Under the pieces are notes generated by a model. That model made no database searches. It was not told where the DNA came from and saw only the letters and a program-made list of their open reading frames with translations. Made by a program: the position numbers and the translations under genes. From positions 6,909,501 through 6,973,500 of the forward strand of contig NW_018343953.1 of assembly GCF_002099425.1 (NCBI RefSeq): a stretch of 64,000 bases of DNA, read 5' to 3'. Below are positions 32,206-43,621 of the stretch, in pieces (within the stretch, counting starts at the first letter, position 1; every line of letters begins with the position of its first letter). Origin of the DNA: Phascolarctos cinereus. Taxonomy: Eukaryota > Chordata > Mammalia > Diprotodontia > Phascolarctidae.

Positions 32206-33204
32206 ATGAACTTTCAAAGGCTTTAGAGGTTGATGGCACTGTTATTTATTGTATGAAATTTCTCTTCAGACTTTCGACTTTTATTTTCCTTAGCACAGGG
32301 GTATCGCCAGTATTATTCTTATCTGAAATTATTAGACTCTATTTGTGACTCAGAAATGTAACAAAGAGGAGGTAAAAGGGAACAGGTAGAGAAAAGGGAG
32401 GGAACTTTTTGTGTAGAAATTGGGCAGGAGTTGAAAGAGAAGGGGAGAAGGACAGAGAGGGTTAAAGAGAATATGTGTACTCATGAGAAAGTGATTGCCT
32501 AAACTGTGAACATGAAAGACAGGAAAAGTAAGGAGCCTTGGGTGTACATGAGCCTCCTAGGGGAGGTTTGGTGGAAGGAAGGATGTGGTGAAGAAGATCT
32601 GGGTCAGGCAATTCCCCTTGTTGGCCAACAGACCAGGATAGCTTAGTTACTGTCCCAAAATGGGTCAGTGGGGGAGGGGAGAAAGTTGTTCCCTGTTTCC
32701 TGATTTTGAGTGCCAACCAACAGGGAAGGACCTGAGGGCACAGAGATAAAGCAAGATTGTTCCTATTTCATCTCTCTGACCTAAGGGTTATGCAAGGATA
32801 CCACCCTAGCTGGTTAGAGCCATGTCTAGTGGGATGGCAATTTTGACCAGAAGCAACAAGGGAATTCAGATAGAAGAGAACCTTAGAACTTTAATCTAGA
32901 GATTAAAGTAGGGAGGTGTCATAGTTTTGTCCTCATCTAGATGAGGTAAGCAAGGTGTGTGTGTGTATTCAGAAGAACTATCTCCTCATGGGTCAGGCCC
33001 TAGATCAGAGACTAGCATATTCCTAAAGCATAAGTTGGCTCTTTAAACGTAGTAATTTCTGCAGATACAAATTCCACTCTGGGTCACTTCATGATGAATC
33101 AGTCCTGTTTGCCTTCTCTCTCCCCAAAGTGGTGCTTGGGCGGTGTGTTTCTCACTGGAGTTATCATTCCCCACTGAGAGTACTAGGGTTTGGATGCACA
33201 CTTC
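32206..33204. other. Unassigned 1 kb
   Basis: Purine-rich at 32340-32470. An 84-codon antisense frame (32462-32716) has no domain. No repeat recognised. Confidence 0.5.
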
Positions 33205-34650
33205 TGCTCTTTGAAAATTTTTATTTTTTATTTTTTTTATTGATACTCCCACCCCCAATAGAACCCTTTCTATAGCAAATAAATAGCCAAACAAAATAAA
33301 TTGATCATATCTGAAAATGTATCCCTCATTCTGTAAAATTCATCCACCACTTCTTTTCTGAGAATCAGGAGGCATATTTCAAAGTCAGTTCTCTGAAGTC
33401 AGGGTTAGTCACTGCATTGATAGAGTTCTGCTGTCTTTAGTTGTTTTTGTTTATGTAATTATGGTCCTCACATATTTTGTTCTCCTGGCTCTGGCTACTT
33501 TGTTCTGCATAAATTCATGCAAGTTTCCCCAAATTTCTCTAAATTCTACAAATTTGTTTTCTTGTGTATTTCTATATAGGCATATGCCACAATTTATTCA
33601 ACCGTTCTCTAGTTGATGGTCACCACCTTTTTTTCCAGTTCTTTGCCACTATAAAAAAGTGCTACTATAAATATTTGTGTGTATATATGGAACTTTCCCC
33701 TCTGTCTTTGACATCCTTGAGGTAGAGGCCCAATAGTATTATTGCTGGGTCAAATGATATGTATAATTTAGTGACTTTTTTTGTATAATTGTGTGTAGTT
33801 TCCTAGAATGGCTATTTCAGTTCTCAGTTCCACCAATAGTACAATAGTCTGCCAGTCTTTCTATAGCCCCTTCTACATTACCATTTTCATCTTTTGTCAT
33901 ATTTGCTAATCAGATGGAGCATGAATAGAAACATCAGAATTGAATAAGCCTGAATTAAATTTTTTTTTTTTTGGCTAGGCAATGGGGTTAAGTGACTTGC
34001 CCAGGGTCACACAGCTAGTAAGTGTTATGTGTCTGAGGCCGGATTTGAACTCAGGTACTCCTGACTTCAGGGCTGGTGCTCTATTCACTGCAGCACCTAG
34101 CTGCCCCCTGAATTAATTTTGTTATTAGTGATTTGAGACATTCTTTCATATTGTCATTGGTAGTTTGTTTTTCCATCTCTGAGCCTGGGAGGCTCCTCAA
34201 ACATGTATCATATTAATTTTTTTCTATAATTCTAGCCTTAACCTTAATTTCTTGCTTGCTTATCTTTCTGTTGGGTTTGCCTAGTTCTTTATGAGGCAGG
34301 TTGAAGTGAACAACAATTATTGTTTTATTATCTAGTTTTCTGAGTAGTTTGATTAGCTCTTAATTAGTTAGGTGCTATGCCATTTGGTATGTGTGTATAC
34401 ATACACACACATATGTATATGTATATGTATATAATTAATATTTGTCATTATCTATAGTTCCTTTAAGTGTAATTTAGTTTTACCATTTCTTTTTCTTAAT
34501 TATTATTACTATTGTTGTTTTCTGATATTATTATCACAGCAGAGTCATATCTTCTCTTCCAACTCCTCATTTTATCTTTCCATGAATTCCTAGGTTTTGA
34601 CTGTGTATTTTGTAAACAATCTATTGCTAGATTTTTCTTTTTCATCTCTT
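33205..34650 (-). mobile_element. Old L1 (or HAL1-like) fragment, rearranged
   Basis: Antisense L1 landmarks: 'gaaaatgtatccctcattc', 'ttctctagttgatggtcacc', 'ttgctgggtcaaatgatatg', and near 34610 'gtaaacaatctattgctaga'. These span 3' UTR and ORF2 3' sequence in the right order but heavily diverged. Interrupted by a SINE at 33959-34106 and by a short TA/TG repeat near 34390-34435. Confidence 0.7.
33959..34106 (-). mobile_element. WSINE-type SINE inserted in L1
   Basis: T-run, 'gttaagtgacttgcccaggg', 'cactgcagcacctagctgcc'. Perfect 10-bp target duplications 'cctgaattaa' at 33949-33958 and 34107-34116. Confidence 0.9.
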
Positions 34651-34689
34651 TTGTCATTCCTCCATCTTATGGTCATGTCCATCATATTC

Positions 34690-35185
34690 ACATTCTTGTT
34701 GAACTTACAAAGTTCTACGATCAAATACAAATTACTGTTTGGCATTTAAAGCCCTCTATAACCTCTCTTTCTGGGATTATTATACATTAGTGCCATTAAT
34801 GCACGCTATGTTCCATTTAAACTATCCTTCCTGTTCCTGACAGAAAACATTCCATCTCTCATCTCCATGTCTTTCCACAGGCTGTCCCCCATCAGTGGAA
34901 TGCACATCTCACCTCTTCCTTTTAGGCACCTTAGTTTCCTTCAAAGATCAGCTGAAATGCTACTTTTTAAAGGAAGCCTTTCCAGATCCTCCTTTTGCTA
35001 TTGCCTCCCCCATCCCAATTCCCTTGGATTCATTTTCCATTTATTTTACATATACTGATATGTGCATATTTTTTCTCCTTCAATAGAATATAAACTTTTG
35101 GAGTTCAAGGAATGTTTCATTTTTGTCCTTTTATCCTCATCACCTAGTAGAGCGCCTGACTTGATAAATGGTAGCGGACCAACTA
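34690..35185 (+). mobile_element. L2 3' region, well preserved
   Basis: 'gtttggcatttaaagccctc', 'ctgtcccccatcagtggaat', 'cttagtttccttcaaagatc', 'aatagaatataaacttttgg' and a degraded terminus. Open frames over it are L2-derived. Confidence 0.87.
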
Positions 35186-35393
35186 ATTGAATTTTGCTTC
35201 CATCATGTTCTAGCAGAAAGTTTCACTTTTTTCCCCACTATTTTTGAAGTTGTTTCCTGCTTTGAGTGACTATCTCTCTGCGTCTTCGTCTAACTGGAGG
35301 ATATGTGTCTCTGCTCTTCACTGGTTGCAGTGTCTCAAACTTAACAGATAGAGTTGTTCATCTTCAAAGTGCCAGGTCTGATGGGAAGTAGAA
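35186..35393. other. Unassigned spacer
   Basis: No recognised family. Confidence 0.4.
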
Positions 35394-35486
35394 GAGAACT
35401 AGTAAATGTCTGAGGCTAGATTTGAACCCAGATCTTCCTGACTCCAGGCCAGGCACTCCACCCAGTTTACCACCTAGCTGCCCATA
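35394..35486 (-). mobile_element. SINE 5' part
   Basis: Antisense 'tgtctgaggctagatttgaa', 'ccacctagctgcccat'; tail missing. Confidence 0.8.
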
Positions 35487-35919
35487 TGTTACCAAAGAAT
35501 AAATAGCAAAAGAGAAACACAGATTTGATAATATTCATAGTTTCACAAAAGAAGGCATAATAATTTGATGTTTACAAATACTCTTGCCTTTCCATGAAGA
35601 TCACATCTTTGAATTGATTCAGATTGTAGAAGTATGAACATCTAGAACTTTTTTTTTCCGAGACTACATTTTCAATTATCTGTCTAATCTATACATCTAC
35701 ACACAGCTGTTCCATATCAGGAATTATCTACAATCAATTATTCACCTAAGGTTGACTTTCTCCAGGTGTCAAGGAACCAACCAACAGAGAATTGTGAGTT
35801 GTTGAGTTGAAACAGAGACCAGTCACTAAATCAATTGTTGAGCAAATACAGGAAGGAATATATCAAAATCCAGACAGCTAAAATATCTAGTTTATAAGAC
35901 TGGATAAATTCCCAGATTT
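35487..35919. other. Unassigned sequence
   Basis: No recognised family or frame. Confidence 0.45.
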
Positions 35920-36200
35920 CATAGAATTGTAGACTCTCAGCATTGGAAGGGACATTCGCAGTCTTCGAATTATTCACCTCTTTAAACAGAAAAGTGGTGA
36001 AGTTACAGGGCAAAGATTAGACTAGGAGTCAGGAGACCTGGGTTCCAGCACTGTCCCTGCATTAACAAATTGTATGACTTTGGGCCAGTCACTTCCCCCT
36101 TTGGCCCTCAGGTTCTACTTCTATAAAGTGAAAGGGTTATATTAATGATCTCTCAGGTCACTTTTAGTGCTAAAGTTCTATGATTCTGGAATTCTAAGAT
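35920..36200. mobile_element. L3/MIR tail (-) then MIR (+)
   Basis: 35920-36005: antisense 'tagactctcagcattggaag'. 36006-36200: sense 'aggagtcaggagacctgggt', 'tgactttgggccagtcactt', 'ctaaagttctatgattctgg'. Confidence 0.75.
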
Positions 36201-36551
36201 CACCATCTCCCATCTTCCCTGTGAAGATGGAACACATGTGGTACTTCAGTGTGTTTCTAAGCTCATCAGTGTGGGTGCCTCCTCCCCCAGTGCATATATA
36301 AACAAAATTTAACTAGTGTGGTGTCAGCTATATTTAAGATCAAAGCCTTGCAAATCCAAACCTGCTTTCAGAGAAAGAAGGTACCCTATTCCGATTGCAT
36401 TCACCGAAGGTCTTGGCACAGATGGCTATGATAAGGTCAAATGCTAAAGGAAGAGAGAAGGCTTCATCCTGGGCAGTGGCCTGGCAGAGCAGATCCTTGG
36501 AGCCAAGGTTACCTGGGAATCAAAGACCAAATATAGGGACTGGGGACAAAA
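36201..36551. other. Unassigned sequence
   Basis: No recognised family. A 62-codon sense frame at 36395-36583 has no domain. Confidence 0.45.
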
Positions 36552-36842
36552 GAATAATAACAGGCCACTTTAAGGTTTACTAGGTACTTTCCTCACAACT
36601 CCCTAAGTATTACAAATATAATAACCCCCATTTTAAAATGTGAAAACTGAGAAATAAAGAGATTTTAAAAAAAGTCTTTCCCAAGGTCATACAGCTGTAA
36701 AGTATTGGAGATGGGACTCAAATCTGAGTCTTCTTAAGACTGAGAACCCTGCATATAGCAGATATTTCATAAGTATTTGTTGTGTTGAGGTGAAGGATGA
36801 CTCTAAAACCAGGGCTCTTTCCACTACAATTCCCTCTTCACA
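36552..36842 (-). mobile_element. MIR SINE split by a short L2-like tail
   Basis: Antisense 'ggtactttcctcacaactcc', 'caaggtcatacagctgtaaa', then 'atatttcataagtatttgtt' (sense L2-like, about 36757-36800), then MIR resumes with 'agggctctttccactacaat'. Confidence 0.65.
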
Positions 36843-37009
36843 GAACAGAGTTCACTTCAAGAGGGAATACAAGGGTTGAAGGAGCTGGAGGCATACTATA
36901 GAACATTCCTCAGGGAGACGAGAGGATATCTGGGTGAAGTAAAAAGCTGATCTGAGCTCTCTCTGAAGAACCTTGAAATAAATTCTTGAAATAAAGGAGA
37001 ACTTTATTT

Positions 37010-37253
37010 GGGCAGTGAAGTGACCCAGTGGATAGAGAGCTAGGCCAGGAGTCAGGAGGACCTGAGTTCAAATGTAGCCTCAGATACTTATTAGCTATAT
37101 GACCCTGAGCAAGTTACTTAACCCAGTTTGCCTCACTTTCCTCATCTGTAATCTGTAAACTGAAGAAGGAAATAGCAAACCACTCTAGTATCTTTGACAA
37201 GAAACCCCCAAATGGGGTCCTGAAGAGTCAAACACAACCAAAAAACAACAAAG
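37010..37253 (+). mobile_element. MAR1-type SINE
   Basis: 'cccagtggatagagagctag', 'gaaggaaatagcaaaccact', 'ccaaatggggtcctgaagag', ending in an A/C-rich tail. Confidence 0.9.
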
Positions 37254-37539
37254 GAAGATTTAGGCAGTAGGGCTTCTCGACTTCTCTAGCTGGCTCTTGG
37301 AAAGTCCTCAAATGTATGCATGCAGGAGGCAGCATCCGATTCAATTCGATAGTCATTCATTCATTTGTAATAATTATTGTACTCAGCTCCGTAATTAGGT
37401 TCAATGTTGGGACCAATATTAATTTCATGTCTCCATCTGGTGTATTCTCTACTAACAGAGCAGGTAAGAACCATGAATCAAACTGAGTCACATAGTTAGG
37501 TAAATAACAATGGAAATAAAATTACAGAATCATTCTCAG
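37254..37539. other. Unassigned spacer
   Basis: No recognised family. Confidence 0.4.
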
Positions 37540-38672
37540 TGCCCAGTCCTAAAAGGTTCCCTTCCCTGTCCCTAAACAATTGTATGTGCTGCTGGGAGAA
37601 GGAAACAAATCCCTGAGAAACTCATGCTCCAAGGTGAGGAAGGGTTGCTTCCATACTGTCTGTCTTGTCTCACAGCTGGGAAAACCTCTTCTGTCTGAAT
37701 TCTCATAACTGTCTCCCAGCAACCAGCTGAGCCTCACTGCTGAAGTCAGCTCCACCTCCCGCTGTTCCTTGCATGGTGTCCAAGCTCCCTTGCAGCAGCT
37801 TCCCCATTCTACTTCTGCCCTTTCTTCTCCAGCTCTGCCACTGTCATCTGCTGAGGCTCTGCCCTCTGCTATTATCCTCCAAGGCTGCAATCCTCTGCTT
37901 CTCTGGCATATGCTGCTTCTGTCTCTGCAGCCGTGAAACTCCATCCACCTCCAAAGCTGATGGCTGATGCATTGATGCTATAAGATACACTTGTGTGAAC
38001 TTGGGCAAGTCACTGAACATCTCTGAGGCTGTTTTCTCTTCTGTATGTTGCACCTGGGGCTTCGAATATGGGAGGAGTTCTTGCTCTATGATCCTATGAC
38101 CCTCTTCTCCACAAGCTGTTGTTACAACCTTTATTTTTGCTCTCTGCTCCTTTCTACATACTGCTACTGCTCTCTGGGACTTTTCTCCCCGTTTGCTGAA
38201 GTTCTGCCCTGCTCCCACTGCACCTTCTGTACTTCCTCAGCAAAATGTAACCACTTCTTTTGGAATGAAACTGCCCTCCCCCCACTTTGGGCCCATGGGC
38301 AGGGCATACATTCTTCAGTTCTCTTGATAAACAGTTCCACAGCTTTTGTCTATCTGTTCACCGAAGACAGTTGTAAGACTTCCAGGAACCTTTCTCTATC
38401 CCCCTCTAATTTGCTTCTCTGCCACCACCCCATCCCATTTCAAGATGCAGGTAGTTCGTTTGCCAGGTGATTGTCACACCTGGTTAAATCTCCCTGACAC
38501 AAGGGGATAAACATTCCCAAACCTTTCCATTTTTAAAATTCCACTTCTATCATACCTCTTGACAAATAGTTTCAGGTCATGCAAATTACCCAGATACTCT
38601 GATAAGCCTCCAGAAAGACCAGAAATATTGGCATAGAAGGAGCAAGTTATCTACCTCCTTAGTAACACTGTA
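37540..38672. other. Pyrimidine-rich unassigned block with a MIR piece
   Basis: The plus strand is rich in CTGC/CTCTGC motifs. Open frames of 131 and 124 codons (minus) and 141 codons (plus) overlap on opposite strands, which points to composition, not coding. A MIR core fragment ('gaacttgggcaagtcactga') lies at about 37983-38053. No other family recognised. Confidence 0.5.
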
Positions 38673-38955
38673 GAACTTTCACATCATTTTACATGTATCA
38701 TGCATAGCTTACTATATAAGGATGTGTATGTATATATAGATGTGTGTGTATATTAGACACACAATATGATTGCCATATCATTGCAAAGCCTTCACATCCA
38801 CATAATGCATAGTCTACTATGTAAGGATGTGTTTATATATGCATATATGCATATTAGACATACACATATCACTGCAAAGCCTTCACATCCTTAGATATTT
38901 ATGATGCATAGCATATTATATATAGGTATGTGTGCATATACCTATATATAATATA
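38673..38955 (+). repeat. ~100-bp tandem repeat, three units plus a partial
   Basis: 'tgcatagcttactatataag' at 38701, 'tgcatagtctactatgtaag' at 38806 and 'tgcatagcatattatatata' at 38905 start successive units. Units 1 and 2 both end with 'tgcaaagccttcacatcc'. Confidence 0.85.
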
Positions 38956-38960
38956 TATGA

Positions 38961-38963
<3 letters not shown>

Positions 38964-39007
<44 letters not shown>
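38964..39007. repeat. (TG)n microsatellite
   Basis: About 21 TG units directly after the 100-bp array. Confidence 0.97.
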
Positions 39008-39008
<1 letters not shown>

Positions 39009-39759
39009 GAGCCTCCACTAAATTCCTTTTCTAGAGTAGAGTAGAGCTCCCTTGGGCTGTGCTATTGAATCACCAGCTCTGGCAGATGTTACCAAGCTGA
39101 AAAGGCTTTGAGTGCAGCCTGGTGATGGATTATGCATCTATGTTCTGAGTACCAGCCTAAGTGCAAAGAATATTGTCACCAGATGCATGACCAGGTACTA
39201 ACCAGGTGAAGAAATCTTCCTGGCTACAGCATTTCATGAAAGTTATCTGCTAATTTGTGGAGAATTAGGGATCTGCACGGATGAATGAATGAAACTTGTA
39301 GTATTGAAATAAGTGTGTGCCATTGACACTCTCTGCTCAGCACCGGGGGAGCTGCAAATGTTTATGGGAATATAAATCTCCCCCTCTCTAGAGGGGGCAT
39401 CTGCATTGAGAGTAGAAAGATCTGGACTTGTCTTATCCCTTTTAGAGGCTTATAAACTAGCCCCAGGGTAACTGGAATAACTAGCTCTGTGTGTGTGTGT
39501 GTAAGACTCAGAGACAGCTGAGTTGTTTCTTCAGACTCTAAGAACAATATGAGAGGGTGGTAGTGGAGAGAAGTAGGGGAAAAGTGTTATCTCACCATAA
39601 CCTAATTTGGACGTGAAGTGGAAGATAGAAACTCATTTGAGCCTTACAGGAAAAAGAAATTTCCATAACTATTCTTCTTTCCTCCTTCTCTCTATAAATC
39701 TACTGGACAAGGGTGAAAACTATACAAAAGAAAACTTAAGGGCAATGGTCATATTTTTT
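39008..39759. other. Unassigned sequence
   Basis: A short (GT)8 lies near 39486-39502. No gene or family recognised. Confidence 0.45.
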
Positions 39760-39990
39760 TTAAGCTGGAGTGAGTAGAGAGCTGGCCTCAGAGTCAGAAA
39801 GACCTGGGTTTACACCCTTTTCTGTATTTCTGTATCTTCAGTATTAGCTATTCCACCCAAGCAAGTCACTTAACCTCTCATTCTAACAGGCAATTCACTA
39901 AGTGATCAAATAGTTGCTGACCTGCATCACTTGAGGGTGTTGCCACACAGAGAGTTACCAACACTAATGAAATCATAGGTCCAGTTTAAA
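39760..39990 (+). mobile_element. tRNA-SINE with 'gttgctgacctgcat' tail
   Basis: Body 'cagagtcagaaagacctggg', then tail 'atagttgctgacctgcatca' and 'aatgaaatcataggtccagt', leading straight into (CA)n. Confidence 0.78.
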
Positions 39991-40004
39991 CACAAACACA
40001 GACA

Positions 40005-40047
<43 letters not shown>
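39991..40047. repeat. (CA)n microsatellite
   Basis: Imperfect start then about 20 pure CA units. Confidence 0.95.
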
Positions 40048-40050
<3 letters not shown>

Positions 40051-40137
40051 ATTATTCCATATAGGCCAGACTGATAAATTTCTTCGACAAAGGCCTCTCA
40101 TCTGCTGGAGAACCAAGCTGCCTCCTTCTAGTTTTCC
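40048..40137. other. Unassigned spacer
   Basis: No recognised family. Confidence 0.4.
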
Positions 40138-40140
40138 ATA

Positions 40141-40198
40141 CAAGGTGTTTCAAAAGTCTTTGTACAGTTTCAAGTTATTAAAACTTTGGGACATTTTG
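40141..40198. mobile_element. Mariner miniature element, 58 bp
   Basis: 'caaggtgtttcaaaagtctt' at one end and the complement of 'caaaatgtcccaaagtttt' at the other, flanked by TA on both sides. Looks like an internally deleted MADE-type mariner element. Confidence 0.72.
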
Positions 40199-40206
40199 TA
40201 TATAAT

Positions 40207-40824
40207 ACTGTGAGAATGGTGGATTGAGAGTGGCTAAAAGTAGGTGGGACGTGGGTACCATCTTTTGAAAGAGAGTTAAATTGCAGAGAGTATCAAAGCA
40301 GAGCTGTGTGTTAGAAAACTGGAACTTCAGAAGACAAATAGGCCAGTGACAGACTAATCACCTGTTGAGAGTGGAATAGAGCTTTGGAAGAGCAGGAAGG
40401 AGGGACACTGAAGGAGAGCAGTAACTCGTAGCATTTTCTGGGAGAGAAGGACAGTTGCAGGAAGTGTCTAGACAGAGGAACCATAAAGGGTAAACAAATA
40501 ATAACCACTGCCAACCACAGCTCAGTCCAGGGAAGTAATAAGTCAAAGCAACTGTATATATCTTTGTTTGATGGTTGCTTATCAGGAGTGTGATTACTGT
40601 CTGTGGATTCAGATGTGAGTCTTATCCATATCTACTAACTTTTAAATGAAACTGTTCAGCTCCTGAGCTTTGTAAATCTGTGTGCTTGTAAGGGGAAGGT
40701 GGTGAATTCAGTTAGAATAATATTAGATATAAAATTTCCTCTAGTCTGGTGCAGCAATCCAGAGAAGTGAGATGTTTTCAGAGTATATCTGGGCCTTTTG
40801 TGTCAAAAGAATTTCTGAGACAAA
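40207..40824. other. Unassigned sequence
   Basis: No family recognised. Overlapping antisense frames near 40311-40546 show no domain. Confidence 0.45.
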
Positions 40825-40945
40825 GGTAAACAAAGATAAGAGTCTCTGACCTCATGAAACTTACAGTCTGGTAGGGAGATTGACACATATACAGATAACT
40901 AAGGTACAAAATAGGTGAATTGGAGAGGAGGCCTCCTTAGTTATG
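40825..40945 (-). mobile_element. L2 fragment
   Basis: Antisense 'gagtctctgacctcatgaaa', 'cttacagtctggtagggaga'. Confidence 0.68.
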
Positions 40946-40994
40946 ATGAAGGAATGGTAGCAAGTTGGTTGACAAGAATCTGCTAGCTTATTGA

Positions 40995-41150
40995 ATATTT
41001 CCTCACTCCTTTCTCAGTGGAGGTAATAATAGCAACTACTTTACAGGCTCAAATGAGATAATATTGCAAATAAATATTTGTAATGTTAGCACAGGGCCTA
41101 GTACATAGTAGGTGCTGTATAAATGATTGCCATTTATATTATTACCAATG
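40995..41150 (+). mobile_element. MIR tail
   Basis: 'ctcaaatgagataatattgc', 'gggcctagtacatagtaggt', 'gctgtataaatgattgcca'. Confidence 0.7.
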
Positions 41151-41629
41151 CTACATGAAGATATTGGATATGACAGGAAGATAGCACTGAAAAATCCTCT
41201 TTTTCTTTATTTTTCTCCTGCTCAATATCTTTCAGGACCTATAGGCCTGTGGGGAAGAGGGCATAAGCTCTTTAAGCTGTTGCTTTTTTTCCAAATAGCA
41301 ATTGTTCTTTCTGAAACAAATAACTTTCTGCATCAGAAAACTTCAAAGATAATCCAGCCCAGTCAGCCTAATGATCTTAGATCAGCAAGGGGGCTGGGAA
41401 GTCGGCCCAGAGACATTGGGGTTTATTCCAAGGAGCTGAATTGTCTGGGGATGAGCAGTGAGGGAATCCCACAGTGCCAGAGGAGAAAACACTTTGAATA
41501 AAGGATAGCTGTTCTCGGGGTGCTCTTGGGAGCTGTATGTTATCCAGACTAGGTATCAGTTGGCCCCCAGAGGTCTCAGATCCATCAGAATCCCAGGCTT
41601 TCCCTAAGCATACTCCACTGTAGTCTTCA
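41151..41629. other. Unassigned sequence
   Basis: A 124-codon sense frame (41127-41501) faces a 154-codon antisense frame (41377-41841) that runs through a transposon and a MIR. Neither is credible as a gene. Confidence 0.5.
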
Positions 41630-41995
41630 GACACAATCATAGGATTCACAATCTCATAGGATTTAAAGATGAAGGGAAACCTCAGAGATCCTTTAGTCCA
41701 GGGATTCATAACCTTTTTTGAGTCATGGATACCTTTGGTAAAGCTTCTGGACTCCTCAAATAGGATGCATAAAATAAAAAGCATATTTTGCAAAAAATTC
41801 ATGATACAAAATAAAATGTGTAAGATTACAGAAGAAACCAATTATGTTGAAATACATTTATCAAAAAGCAATTTTAAGCTCATAGGCCTCAGGTTAAGAA
41901 CCTCTGCTTTTATATCTTTTTACAAATGAAGAAACTGAGCCTCAGAGAAGGAAAGGGTCATATCCAAAGTTAAATAGGTAATAAATACCTGAGAC
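41630..41995 (-). mobile_element. MIR SINE split by a hAT-like element
   Basis: 'aacctcagagatcctttagt' on the left and 'gaagaaactgagcctcagag' on the right are neighbouring parts of an antisense MIR. Confidence 0.78.
41699..41906 (+). mobile_element. hAT-like non-autonomous DNA transposon (copy 2 of 3, most complete)
   Basis: 208 bp with imperfect inverted ends: 'cagggattcataacctttt' and the complement of 'cagaggttcttaacctg'. The flanking 8-mers 'ctttagtc' and 'cttttata' are a plausible decayed target duplication. No transposase frame. Confidence 0.78.
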
Positions 41996-42636
41996 ATCTT
42001 AGTCTTCCTCCCTCCTCCTCCCCTCCCCCATTTCAGGGGCCTGAATTGTTAGTTAGGTTCTGCCTTTTATGAGTCGCAGATGATGGACCTAAAGCCCAAA
42101 GAGGAAGAAGGACTTGCTTGAGGTCATGCAGTAGCAAAACTGGAACTCAGATCCTGATTCCCCAACTCTAAATTAAACACTCTTTTCAGATTGTCACAAT
42201 AACGCAGTCAGACCTCCTTTGTTTAGCTGGACCCCTAGTCCTGGCCCTCCTTAGATGGTCCCATCACATTGTTGCCCAGTTTCCTTCCCATGCAGGAACC
42301 TTCCCATTGAGAGCTACCGCTGAAGCCAAATTTCTTTAGGGAAGATGCCTTCCTTCCTCATCTATATGAAGCTATGGATCAGCTTGTAGTGCTTGACCCT
42401 CATGAGCACAGGATGTAACAGTTAGCATATCATTTCTTGGCAGGTTTTGAGGCAAAGCTAGGGCTTGAAGGAAAGTGGACAAAGTTCATTTGCACCTCTT
42501 GGAAGCAAGCATTGATGCTTTCATTATTAAGCAGTTATTTTAAATTCATGTTGCTGGATTCATAGTATTTGTATTCAAGTTTTGACTGTGCCTGGGGTTT
42601 CATTACTGTTACCATGTTTACTGTGATGCTAGTGTA
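41996..42636. other. Mostly unassigned, with a MIR (-) at about 42075-42205
   Basis: MIR landmarks: 'gacttgcttgaggtcatgca', 'gaactcagatcctgattccc'. The rest is unrecognised. Confidence 0.55.
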
Positions 42637-43320
42637 GGCCCTCAATAGTCTTTCCTCTGTATCTCCTTTACTCTCATCTCAACTAGTGCAATAACCTCCT
42701 AATTTGTGTCACTGCCTCCGTCTACCTTGCACATGACTTCCAGACTGATCCTTCTAGTGGCCAACTCTGACTGGGGCCCTTCTCTGCTTGGATTTCTTCA
42801 TTGACTCTCAGTTGCCTATCAAATAGGTACCAAATAGCTACCAATATCACATCCAATTCCTTAGTCTGGATTTCCGTGCTCCCCACAATTTTATCCTTCC
42901 TTCATATTGCTATCTCTGATATAGCTGGACTTAATAAATGCTTGTTGACTGGCTTCTGGTCTCCCCAGTCTTCCTAGGTTTGCTGCCTCTGAGAATGCTC
43001 ACACTGTTCCTGATGCGCGAAATGACCATCTCTGTACTTCTTGGTATACTATGAATCCTTTAAGACTTAGCTCATGGGGCAGCTAGGTGGTGCAGTAGGT
43101 AGAGCACGGGCCCTGGAGTCAGGAGGACCAGAGTTCAAATCCGGCCTCAGACACATAACATTCAGTAGCTGTGTGACTCTAGGCAAATCACTTAACCCCA
43201 ATTGCCTCACCCCCCCCAAAAAAAAAGACTTAGCTCAAGTGCTTCCTTGGGTGGAGGCTTCCCTGATTTCCCTTAATCACAAAAGACTTTCTCAGCTTTC
43301 CCTTTATGTGTGTACTTTTC
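42637..43320 (+). mobile_element. L2 coding/3' region, interrupted
   Basis: 'tgcaataacctcctaatttg', 'ccagactgatccttctagtg', 'cagttgcctatcaaataggt'; then a misplaced terminus 'ttaataaatgcttgttgact' near 42930, then more L2 body ('cacactgttcctgatg') and, after a SINE, 'agctcaagtgcttccttggg'. The misplaced terminus suggests a second L2 end or a rearrangement. Confidence 0.75.
43075..43225 (+). mobile_element. WSINE-type SINE inserted in L2
   Basis: 'cagctaggtggtgcagtagg', 'gaggaccagagttcaaatcc' and an A-tail. Perfect 12-bp target duplications 'agacttagctca' at 43063-43074 and 43226-43237. Confidence 0.93.
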
Positions 43321-43361
43321 AACAAATTAAATATATTATTAAAAAACAAAACAAAACAACT

Positions 43362-43590
43362 AGACATGTGGTTTCATTGATACAGGAAACTCCCAATGAG
43401 GCAACTGACAGATAAGTTCCAGCACTGCAATTTATACTCATAGAGACTTACCTGGTTCACTGAAAGATTAAGTGACTTGTCCAGTGTCACACAGTCAGTA
43501 TGTGTTAGAGGCAGGAATTAAACCCAGGTCTTTCTGCCCCCAAGCAAGCTGTCCATGCACTATGTTATGCTGCCTCTCAAATAATAAATG
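43362..43590 (-). mobile_element. tRNA-SINE with 'gttgc...attggt' tail
   Basis: Antisense tail 'gtttcattgatacaggaaac', 'tcccaatgaggcaactgaca', then body 'aagtgacttgtccagtgtca'. Confidence 0.78.
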
Positions 43591-43621
43591 AGCATTTATT
43601 ATTATAAAAAAAAAGAACTTT

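Noticed and set aside
41377-41841. 154-codon minus-strand frame
   Set aside because: It runs through a hAT-like element and a MIR fragment, and a 124-codon frame overlaps it on the other strand.
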